Assembly: GCF_003387165.1 (NCBI RefSeq)
Contig: NZ_QUMW01000009.1
Coordinates: 1 to 64,000 of the forward strand
From: Jeotgalicoccus halotolerans
GTDB taxonomy: Bacteria > Bacillota > Bacilli > Staphylococcales > Salinicoccaceae
Length of the DNA stretch: 64,000 nt
Reading direction: 5' to 3'
Shown: positions 9,927-17,243 of the stretch, piece after piece
How positions within the stretch are numbered: the stretch's first letter is position 1
How the letters are laid out: each line of letters begins with the position of its first letter
Made by a program: the position numbers and the translations under genes
The notes under the pieces: generated by a model
Told to the model about the DNA's origin: nothing
Seen by the model: only the letters and a program-made list of their open reading frames with translations
Databases searched by the model: none

Positions 9927-10334
9927 TTAATCTTTTTTAATGAAAAATGATAAAATGAAAATAATGATAAATGCAGTCAGTGCAAGCAGGGGAATGGTAA
10001 TAAAACCAGCCCAATTTATATATTGTACTGTACAGGATACACCCATACAAGCATTGGCGCTCTCGCCGAGGGCCGGAATTTTCTGCAGTGCGTAGTGGTA
10101 GGTGGAAACCAGTATCCCAATACCGCTCATTGCACGGACGTATAATCTTACGTTAGCATCGTTTTTAATAAGGCCGATAAACGACAGCAGTACAAGCGGG
10201 TACATTAAAATACGCTGGTACCAGCACATCTCGCACGGTTCATACAATCTGATTTCACTGAAGTATAAAGAACCCAGCATAGCAATTAATGACACGATAA
10301 AAATCATTTGCATGTACAGTTTGTTACTTTTCAT
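9927..10334 (-). CDS. bdbC: Disulfide bond formation protein BdbC (DsbB family)
   Basis: 135 residues with four membrane helices (about 8-25, 42-56, 66-82, 107-131). The first cysteine pair is C34-x2-C37 (EPCEMCWYQR, the diagnostic motif); the second is C96/C101 (ACMGVSC). BdbC passes electrons from an extracytoplasmic thiol oxidase to menaquinone. First gene of the bdbC / thioredoxin-like / pseudouridine synthase operon, divergent from airS. Confidence 0.9.
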   Translation of the reverse strand: MKSNKLYMQMIFIVSLIAMLGSLYFSEIRLYEPCEMCWYQRILMYPLVLLSFIGLIKNDANVRLYVRAMSGIGILVSTYHYALQKIPALGESANACMGVSCTVQYINWAGFITIPLLALTAFIIIFILSFFIKKD

Positions 10335-10446
10335 ATCAGCGCTTGTCCTTTCATTTTAGTTTTGTAACTTACTTTTATATTATAAGTGTTAACAGCTATA
10401 TTAAGTGTAACAAATTTCTTACAATTTATTAAAAGGGATGATAACA

Positions 10447-11556
10447 GTGAAAAGTAAGTTACAGCTTTTAAAAGATATTGCTGAGTTCTTAAATACGGAA
10501 ACCCACCGCCAGTCGATGATTGACGGGGCATTGAAAATGCTCATCGACCATTCAAATTTTAAAACCGGCTGGATATTTTTTATTAATGAAGACGGCAGGC
10601 ATGAACTGAGCGCACATTATCAGCTACCGCCTACTTTGCAGTATAACGGTCATACATATCTGTGCAATGACAAATGCTGGTGCGTCAATAAATTTAATAA
10701 AGGAGAATTGTCGAATGCGACGAATATCGTAGCCTGTTCGAGGCTCGAAAAGGCTGCGCGGGAAATGCCTGATGAAAATAATAATATTACACATCACGCT
10801 ACAGTGCCGCTGATTTCCGGTGTGGAATCTTTCGGTTTATTAAATGTGGCGACACCTTACAGTACTGAGTTTCAAAAGGATGAGCTGGATCTTCTGGAGT
10901 CGGTGGCCTTTCAGCTCGGTTCTACACTGAAACGGCTGGATTTAACGACACGGGAAAAAGAAAATATGATTATCAAAGAACGTCAGCGGCTCGCACGCGA
11001 ACTTCACGATTCGGTTAACCAGATGCTGTTTTCTATCGGTATTACATCTCATGCGGCGAAGGCTTTAAAGGACAGCGAGCAGAGCAGTCTGGCCTTTGAA
11101 AGAATAGAAAATACATCGAAATATGCAATGAAAGAGATGAAGGCGCTGATTTGGCAATTAAAACCAATCGGTCTCGAGAACGGTATAATCGAAGCGGTCA
11201 ATCATTACGCTAAAATTCTCGATTTGAATATAGAAATTACAGTGAATGGTTTTTATAATATACCGGACGAGACAGAAATTGAATTGTACCGTATCGTTCA
11301 AGAGGGACTTAATAATATCAGAAAACACGCGGGGACAAAAAATGCAGAAGTACTGCTGGAATTTACTGATGAAGAGCTGAGGCTTGTAATCAGTGACAAG
11401 GGCAGGGGTTTTATTCCGGCAGAAAAAACAGGTGTCAGCCATGGGCTGACAAACATGCATGAACGCGTACATAAAATGGGCGGTTCCTTTGAAATTCAGT
11501 CCCGCCAAGGGCTCGGAACTGTGTTAATTACACGTATAAAACTTGGAGGCAATTAA
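10447..11556 (+). CDS. airS: GAF-domain sensor histidine kinase, AirS (YhcS)-like
   Basis: 369 residues. An N-terminal GAF domain (about 20-160) carries a cysteine cluster C73-x3-C77-x1-C79-x17-C97. S. aureus AirS uses a similar cluster to bind a [2Fe-2S] oxygen/redox sensor. Then come HisKA_3 (ERQRLARELHDSVNQ, phospho-acceptor H187) and HATPase_c (N box GLNNIRKHA, G box DKGRGF). The GTG at 10447 is chosen: AAAAGGG is 9 bases upstream, while the ATG at 10438 touches it. The orthology call rests on the cysteine cluster and the paired NarL-type regulator. Confidence 0.7.
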   Translation: MKSKLQLLKDIAEFLNTETHRQSMIDGALKMLIDHSNFKTGWIFFINEDGRHELSAHYQLPPTLQYNGHTYLCNDKCWCVNKFNKGELSNATNIVACSRLEKAAREMPDENNNITHHATVPLISGVESFGLLNVATPYSTEFQKDELDLLESVAFQLGSTLKRLDLTTREKENMIIKERQRLARELHDSVNQMLFSIGITSHAAKALKDSEQSSLAFERIENTSKYAMKEMKALIWQLKPIGLENGIIEAVNHYAKILDLNIEITVNGFYNIPDETEIELYRIVQEGLNNIRKHAGTKNAEVLLEFTDEELRLVISDKGRGFIPAEKTGVSHGLTNMHERVHKMGGSFEIQSRQGLGTVLITRIKLGGN

Positions 11557-12189
11557 ATGTATAATATAATTCTTACTGACGACCATCAGGTTGTAAGAGA
11601 AGGCATGAAATTTTTATTATCAACAACATCTGACATTAATGTAGTTGAAGATTTTGACAGCGGCCGGGAGACGCTTGAATATCTGGAAGATAATCATGAC
11701 AAGATTAATCTCGTGCTAATCGATCTCGTCATGCCTGAAATGGATGGGATTGAGCTGACTGCTTTATTGAAAGAAAAGTATAAACACATTAAGGTGCTGG
11801 TCCTTTCAAGTTATACGAGCGAGGAATACATTCGTCCTGTCTTCCGTGCCGGAGCGGACGGTTATATTATTAAGGAGATGGATGTGGAAGAACTGATTCA
11901 GTCGATAAAAAACGTTATAGAAGGTGACAGGGTTGTACATCCTGACATTTTAAAAGTTATCGATAAAACAGGCAATCTGCCGCATGAACGGAATATACTG
12001 TCGAGAAGAGAGACTGAAGTGCTGAAGGAAATTGTTAAAGGCCAGTCTAACAAGGAAATCAGCGAGGCGCTATTTGTCAGCGAGAAAACTGTTAAAACCC
12101 ATGTGAGTCATATCTTAAATAAACTGGAAGTGTCAGACCGGACTCAGGCTGTCATTTATGCAATAAAATTCAACATTATTGATTTTTAG
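11557..12189 (+). CDS. airR: NarL/FixJ-family response regulator, AirR (YhcR)-like
   Basis: 210 residues. The receiver domain (1-120) has acidic residues D8/D9, phospho-acceptor D56 (LIDLVMPEMDG) and the conserved lysine in YIIKEMD. A LuxR-type helix-turn-helix (about 145-205) carries SNKEISEALFVSEKTVKTHV. The start directly follows the airS stop, with the GGAGG inside the end of airS, so translation is probably coupled. In S. aureus AirR controls respiration, nitrate and cell-wall genes; that role is inferred here. Confidence 0.75.
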   Translation: MYNIILTDDHQVVREGMKFLLSTTSDINVVEDFDSGRETLEYLEDNHDKINLVLIDLVMPEMDGIELTALLKEKYKHIKVLVLSSYTSEEYIRPVFRAGADGYIIKEMDVEELIQSIKNVIEGDRVVHPDILKVIDKTGNLPHERNILSRRETEVLKEIVKGQSNKEISEALFVSEKTVKTHVSHILNKLEVSDRTQAVIYAIKFNIIDF

Positions 12190-12346
12190 TGTAAAATGAT
12201 AAAAATTATTCATCCTGTGAAAGCGATTAACCATGCGATTTAGAGCGGTTCATCCATAATCTTTACTTTAATTTTATAGACAAATCTCCATTTAGCAAAG
12301 TATACTTGAATACATATTCAGGAATTATTAGCTAAGGGGGATATAC

Positions 12347-13669
12347 ATGAAAGTAGGAAATAAACTCACACTCTATATTGTAATCGCTTTAATTGCGGGG
12401 ATTGCAGTAGGGTCAATATTTAATACAATGGCGGACGCTGCATGGGTCCAATGGATTGATCAGTACGTATTTAATGTGCTCGGGCAAATATTCTTAAATC
12501 TTATCTTTATGGTAGTTGTACCGGTCGTATTCATTTCGATTGTACTCGGAGTTGTAAGTGTCGGGGATCCGAAAACACTCGGACTTATCGGTATTAAAAC
12601 AATGGTTTTCTACCTGATAACAACTGCAATTGCAATTTCACTGGCTATTGGAGTTGCATTGATACTTGAGCCTGGTGAAGGACAGGCTGACTTATTGAAT
12701 ACCGAGGAAGTGTCGGAATACCGATCGACAGAACTTGAAGGCGGCGATACACAGCTTGCGATGGAAACAACATTTGATCAGACATTAATTAATATTATTC
12801 CTGATAATTTATTTGTTGCACTGGCTGATCAGAACATGCTTCAAATTATTGCTTTTGCAATTTTTATCGGCGTCGGGTTAATTGCCGTTAAAGAGAAAGC
12901 AGGCGGAATCATTACATTATTCGAACAAGCTAACGAAGTAATAATGTGGATTGTTCTGGCAATTATGAAATACTTTGCTGCACTCGGTGCATTTGGCCTT
13001 GTAGCAACTGCATTTACACAGGCTGGCTTCGGCGCTATTCAGCAGCTGGGTATGTACTTTATCTGTGTGCTGCTGGCATTGTTCATTCATTTTGCCTTAG
13101 TATATGGTTCGGCAGTCCAGTTCCTCGGCAAGAAGAGTTTTGTCTGGTTTATTAAGAACTTTGCACCTGCACTGTCAGTAGCATTCAGTACGTCATCTTC
13201 AAGTGCTGTATTGCCTGTATCACTTGAAACAGCGCAGAACAAACTTGGAATCCGTAAAAGTATCTCAAGTTTCGTACAGCCGCTTGGTGCAACTGTGAAT
13301 ATGGATGGTACCGCAATTATGCAGGGGGTAGCGACAGTATTTATCGCTCAGCTGTCAGGTATCGATTTAACAATCGGACAAATGGCTACTGTCGTCATTA
13401 TTGCGACAATTGCAAGTATCGGAACAGCAGGAGTACCGGGTGTCGGTCTCGTAATGCTCGCGATGGTATTAACTGCAGTAGGACTTGATCCGGCAGCAAT
13501 TGGTATTATTCTCGGTATCGACAGACTTCTGGATATGACGCGTACGGCAGTTAATATTACTGGTGATGCAACGATTGCACTTGTTATCGATCATCAGCAG
13601 AATGTTAAGGAAGGCAAGTTCATTAAAGGCAAGAGTAAATATGTTGATGGTGAAATCGTCAATAAGTAA
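12347..13669 (+). CDS. Dicarboxylate/amino acid:cation symporter (DAACS family, GltT/GltP-like)
   Basis: 440 residues with about eight membrane spans and two re-entrant loops. Family motifs are the serine-rich STSSSSAVLPVS (hairpin HP1), PLGATVNMDGTA (TM7 with the NMDGT sodium/substrate site) and GVPGVGLVML (HP2). Uptake of glutamate, aspartate or a C4-dicarboxylate with Na+ or H+ is expected; the substrate is not settled. GGGGG lies about 8 bases before the ATG. It stands alone between airR and a strong terminator. Confidence 0.88.
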   Translation: MKVGNKLTLYIVIALIAGIAVGSIFNTMADAAWVQWIDQYVFNVLGQIFLNLIFMVVVPVVFISIVLGVVSVGDPKTLGLIGIKTMVFYLITTAIAISLAIGVALILEPGEGQADLLNTEEVSEYRSTELEGGDTQLAMETTFDQTLINIIPDNLFVALADQNMLQIIAFAIFIGVGLIAVKEKAGGIITLFEQANEVIMWIVLAIMKYFAALGAFGLVATAFTQAGFGAIQQLGMYFICVLLALFIHFALVYGSAVQFLGKKSFVWFIKNFAPALSVAFSTSSSSAVLPVSLETAQNKLGIRKSISSFVQPLGATVNMDGTAIMQGVATVFIAQLSGIDLTIGQMATVVIIATIASIGTAGVPGVGLVMLAMVLTAVGLDPAAIGIILGIDRLLDMTRTAVNITGDATIALVIDHQQNVKEGKFIKGKSKYVDGEIVNK

Positions 13670-13677
13670 TTAAAATC

Positions 13678-13730
13678 AAGGAAGTATGAAGGCAGTGTTG
13701 CACTGTTTCTCATACTTCCTTTTATTTATT
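13678..13730 (+). terminator. Rho-independent terminator after the symporter gene
   Basis: A long stem (AAGGAAGTATGA with TCATACTTCC, inner CAGTG/CACTG) followed by TTTTATTTATTT. Confidence 0.88.
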
Positions 13731-13818
13731 TAAAGTAGAATGAAAAAATTTGTTCAATAGTGAATAATTAGTGAATTTTTTCATAATCTCTTTAATTTGT
13801 AATCACTATCATTTACAA

Positions 13819-13844
13819 TGTATATCAGGTTAAATTGATATACA
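13819..13844. promoter_or_regulatory. Inverted-repeat operator upstream of the XRE regulator
   Basis: TGTATATCA (13819-13827) and TGATATACA (13836-13844) are perfect reverse complements 8 bases apart, 50 bases before the XRE gene. The size and position fit a dimeric repressor site, probably autoregulatory. Confidence 0.55.
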
Positions 13845-13893
13845 AGCATGATTGATTAACTTTTAATCGCGGTGCTGTGAAGGGACGATTTTA

Positions 13894-14340
13894 ATGGATA
13901 AGCAGGAATTTACAGAGATTCTACAGTCGAAGTTCAAGATAGTTCGAACGGAGGCTGGATACACCCAGGATGCTATGAGCCACACCATTGGATTATCCAA
14001 AAAAACGCTGGTACAAATAGAAAAAGAGCGAATATTACCCAACTGGACAACATGTATCTCGCTTTGTGCACTGTTTAGAGATAGTGAAGTACTGACGAAT
14101 ATTTTTGGCGGAGATCCACTGGAACTTACGCAGGTCTTATCAAGAGGCTCAGCAATATACCCAAATTATGAAAAAGAAAATATATATTGGGAAACGCTTG
14201 AATCAAATAATGGCTACAAGTTTGAATTCAACAAAACGAATTCAATTTATAGAGTGTTAAATGCAGATAACCAGCCGGTTCATGCATCATATATTGAAAG
14301 AGAAATAAGAACTTACTTCGAACGTAAAAGCAATCGATAA
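13894..14340 (+). CDS. XRE-family transcriptional regulator
   Basis: 148 residues. The N-terminal helix-turn-helix (about 10-65) has VRTEAGYTQDAMSHTIGLSKKTLVQIE. The remaining 80 residues are of unknown fold with many aromatics and no enzyme motif. It is monocistronic, with its own terminator and an upstream dyad. The regulated genes are unknown; autoregulation is likely. Confidence 0.75.
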   Translation: MDKQEFTEILQSKFKIVRTEAGYTQDAMSHTIGLSKKTLVQIEKERILPNWTTCISLCALFRDSEVLTNIFGGDPLELTQVLSRGSAIYPNYEKENIYWETLESNNGYKFEFNKTNSIYRVLNADNQPVHASYIEREIRTYFERKSNR

Positions 14341-14344
14341 ATTT

Positions 14345-14372
14345 CAGCACCCGCGAGGGTGCTTTTTCTTTT
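14345..14372 (+). terminator. Rho-independent terminator
   Basis: AGCACCC-GCGA-GGGTGCT stem followed by TTTTTCTTTT, right after the XRE gene. Confidence 0.9.
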
Positions 14373-14426
14373 ATTTCTATAAAAAGTAATATATAGTTAT
14401 TAAGTTGAATAAGGGGTGAAATAATA

Positions 14427-15557
14427 ATGAATCCAATCATTCAGATTATGATGATGGCGCTGATTGGTGCGCTGATCGGCGGTCTGACAAATACGATTGC
14501 AATTAAAATGCTTTTCAGGCCGTATGAAGCAAAATACCTGTTCGGCAAACGGCTGCCGTTCACACCGGGAGTAATCCCTCTCCGGCGGGATGAGGCCTCG
14601 ACGAAACTTGGTGAAATTATAACAGGGCATCTGTTAACACCGGAAGTTTTCGAAGAGAAATTAAAAAGTCCGGAAACTGATAAATTAATAATGCATTTTA
14701 TAGACAGGCAGATAGAAACGATTGAAACCGAACGGCTGACTCCGGATTATTTCCTGGAACGTCTGTCGCCGGGTCTGACAGAAAAAATCGTTACTTCATT
14801 TAATGAAGAAATACGTGCAAAAGTCTCTGAAGAAGGACGGAAATTGTACGTCAGAACGATAAATGATATCATGCCAGAAGATGCGCTCCATGCGATTGAT
14901 AATAAAGTATCTCATCTTGCTTATGATATTAACGATAAACTCGTACAGTATATTTCTTCTGACAAAGGATTTCATGACATTTACACAATGGTTGATGAGT
15001 TCACTGAAAAAAGAGGCCGTCTTGCCCGCAGTTTAAAATACGTGATGACAAAAGAATCGATGACTGAACGCGTTCAGACTGAACTGCTGAAACTGATTCA
15101 GCAGGAGAAGATGATTAATATCGAAACACGGGTCATAGAAGATGAGTATAATAAACTGAAGCAGAGCGGATTATCTGAACTAGTGACGAACTCAGATCTC
15201 GATAATATCTTAAACAGTATTATAGAAGTAATGCAGCAGAAAATTGATATTAGAAAAATATTAAATACACCGATTACAGACTTCAACAAAGACCTTTTTA
15301 TCCGTTTCAAAGAAAAAGGCAAATACAAACTGAAGGATAACTTTATCGAGTATTCGGGCAAGAACATGAGTAAGATAATGAATAAACTGCAGCTTGCGGA
15401 AGTTATTAAAAAACAGATTGACAGTTTTGAGCTGGCGAAGCTGGAATCTCTCGTCATGGATGTTGCAAATAAAGAATTCAAAATGATTATGCTGCTCGGC
15501 TACGTACTCGGGGGAATTGTTGGGATTGCCCAGGGCATATTAGTATTGTTTTTCTAA
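14427..15557 (+). CDS. DUF445 membrane protein (YheB-like)
   Basis: 376 residues. Membrane helices at both ends (about 5-22 and 350-372) flank a long helical cytoplasmic or extracellular region. The N-terminal GALIGGLTNTIAIKMLFRP and PFTPGVIP motifs are typical of DUF445/YheB. Function unknown. The neighbour YheA is the same as in Bacillus subtilis (yheA-yheB), which supports the assignment. A GGGGTGA ribosome site precedes the ATG. Confidence 0.82.
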   Translation: MNPIIQIMMMALIGALIGGLTNTIAIKMLFRPYEAKYLFGKRLPFTPGVIPLRRDEASTKLGEIITGHLLTPEVFEEKLKSPETDKLIMHFIDRQIETIETERLTPDYFLERLSPGLTEKIVTSFNEEIRAKVSEEGRKLYVRTINDIMPEDALHAIDNKVSHLAYDINDKLVQYISSDKGFHDIYTMVDEFTEKRGRLARSLKYVMTKESMTERVQTELLKLIQQEKMINIETRVIEDEYNKLKQSGLSELVTNSDLDNILNSIIEVMQQKIDIRKILNTPITDFNKDLFIRFKEKGKYKLKDNFIEYSGKNMSKIMNKLQLAEVIKKQIDSFELAKLESLVMDVANKEFKMIMLLGYVLGGIVGIAQGILVLFF

Positions 15558-15610
15558 ATAGTAAATTTGTGTTAATGTAACACTATCAAACTAAAAGGAG
15601 TTTTATATTA

Positions 15611-15961
15611 ATGGTTAATGTATACGATCAGGCGAATGCACTTGAAAGTGCACTGCGCGAATCAGAAGAATTTCAGCAAATGAAGGAACTTTACAGCAAG
15701 GTTAACGAAGATGCTGAATCAAAAAAATTGTTTGATGATTTCAGAGATATTCAAATGACATTACAGCAAAAACAAATGCAGGGTGAAGAACTTTTAGAAG
15801 AAGAAATTCAAAAAGCTCAAAACTCGGCACAGGAAATTGAAAATGATGAAAACATTAAAGGTTTAATGGAAGCTGAACAGAAAATGAGCCAGCTGATCCA
15901 GGACTTAAACCGTGTTATCATGAAGCCTATCGAAGAGCTTTATGAAATTAACAATCAATAA
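15611..15961 (+). CDS. YlbF/YheA-family helical protein (YheA)
   Basis: 116 residues, entirely helical and rich in Gln/Glu, with the family start YDQANALESALRESEEF. YlbF/YmcA/YheA relatives act in RNA processing (Y-complex) and competence or biofilm control in B. subtilis; YheA itself has no assigned role. AAGGAG lies 10 bases before the ATG; a terminator follows. Confidence 0.82.
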   Translation: MVNVYDQANALESALRESEEFQQMKELYSKVNEDAESKKLFDDFRDIQMTLQQKQMQGEELLEEEIQKAQNSAQEIENDENIKGLMEAEQKMSQLIQDLNRVIMKPIEELYEINNQ

Positions 15962-15976
15962 ACAGAAAAATTAGTT

Positions 15977-16005
15977 GAGAGGCCGTGCCGGCCTCTCTTT
16001 TTTGT
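15977..16005 (+). terminator. Rho-independent terminator
   Basis: GAGAGGCC-GTGCC-GGCCTCTC stem followed by TTTTTTGTT. Confidence 0.92.
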
Positions 16006-16051
16006 TATAATGTTGAAGAATAGAGTTTTTTCTGAAGGAATGGTGAATCTA

Positions 16052-17236
16052 ATGGTTAAATTTATCCATGCGGCAGATTTGCACCTGGACAGTCCGTTTA
16101 AATCCCGGTCAAAGATGCCGAGCAATATACTGGAAATTTTAATGACAAGTACATATAAAAGTGTCACCCGGATGATTGATTTTGCAATTAAAGAGGGTGT
16201 GGATTTCCTCCTTATCTCAGGGGATGTATTCGATCAGTCGAACCGTTCTTTGAAGTCTGAAATATTCCTTAAAAAAGAATTTAACAGATTAAAAGAAAAA
16301 GGCATCTTCGTTTATATGATCCACGGAAACCACGATCCAATTTCCTCCGGCTTTAAAACGACGTGGCCGAATAATGTGTCCGTCTTTAAAGAGAATGTTG
16401 AAACTTATGAAATGCTGAGCTCGAAGGGTGAACGGATTTATCTGCACGGTTTCAGCTATCTGCTGGACGAATCCTATGAAAACAAACTGGATGAGTACCC
16501 GACAAATACAGATAACCGGGGTATTCATATCGGAATGCTGCATGGAACATATGCAAAAACAAAGTACGATGCTAAGCGCTATACAGAATTTAATCTGGAA
16601 GCACTGAACAGCAAACTGTACCATTATTGGGCGCTCGGTCATATTCATATCCGGTCGCAGCTGGCGGATTTACCGCAGGTTCATTATTCAGGCAACATCC
16701 AGGGGCGTCATAAAAATGAAACCGGCGAAAAGGGTTTTCTCCTTGTCGAAGGGGACGACGTTTCTTTATCGGCAAACTTTGTTCCTGTACAGGAAGTGGT
16801 TTTTGAAAATCTTGAACTGGATACAAATTCACTGAGGAAAGAAGAGCTGTATCAGCAGATTGTTGAATTCAAACAGAGTCTGAGAGAGAAGAGCAAGTAC
16901 ATTGTTAATCTTCAGCTGAACTATGACGGAGAAGATGAAATTTCTCAAAGCGACTATAATGAACTGATCGAACTGCTCCAGGAAGATGAAGTGAATATTT
17001 CTGAATTCGTCTGGATTGATAATATTAATGTCTCATATAATAATGAAGAGCAGATAGCATTGCTGAAAGATATTAAAACGAGTTACTCAGATAATGAAGA
17101 GTTATTCAGAAGTGCGGTTAATACGATGTATATGGATCCGAACATTAACCGTTATCTGCCGCCAATCAGTGAAGTATCGCCGGGCGAACTTCTAAAGATG
17201 GGTGAAGATCGTCTAAAAATGTTGATGAGGAAGTAG
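16052..17236 (+). CDS. yhaO: YhaO-like metallophosphoesterase (SbcD/Mre11-type nuclease subunit)
   Basis: 394 residues. Calcineurin-like metal-binding motifs are in order: HAADLHLDSPF (residues 5-15), ISGDVFDQ, and HGNHDP, then the metal-binding histidines in HGTYA and GHIHI. It is predicted to be the nuclease subunit working with the SMC-like YhaN encoded 7 bases downstream, in DNA repair. The ATG at 16052 begins the conserved MVKFIHAADLHLD and has GGTGA just upstream; the in-frame ATG at 16010 has no ribosome site. Confidence 0.88.
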   Translation: MVKFIHAADLHLDSPFKSRSKMPSNILEILMTSTYKSVTRMIDFAIKEGVDFLLISGDVFDQSNRSLKSEIFLKKEFNRLKEKGIFVYMIHGNHDPISSGFKTTWPNNVSVFKENVETYEMLSSKGERIYLHGFSYLLDESYENKLDEYPTNTDNRGIHIGMLHGTYAKTKYDAKRYTEFNLEALNSKLYHYWALGHIHIRSQLADLPQVHYSGNIQGRHKNETGEKGFLLVEGDDVSLSANFVPVQEVVFENLELDTNSLRKEELYQQIVEFKQSLREKSKYIVNLQLNYDGEDEISQSDYNELIELLQEDEVNISEFVWIDNINVSYNNEEQIALLKDIKTSYSDNEELFRSAVNTMYMDPNINRYLPPISEVSPGELLKMGEDRLKMLMRK

Positions 17237-17243
17237 TGAAATT

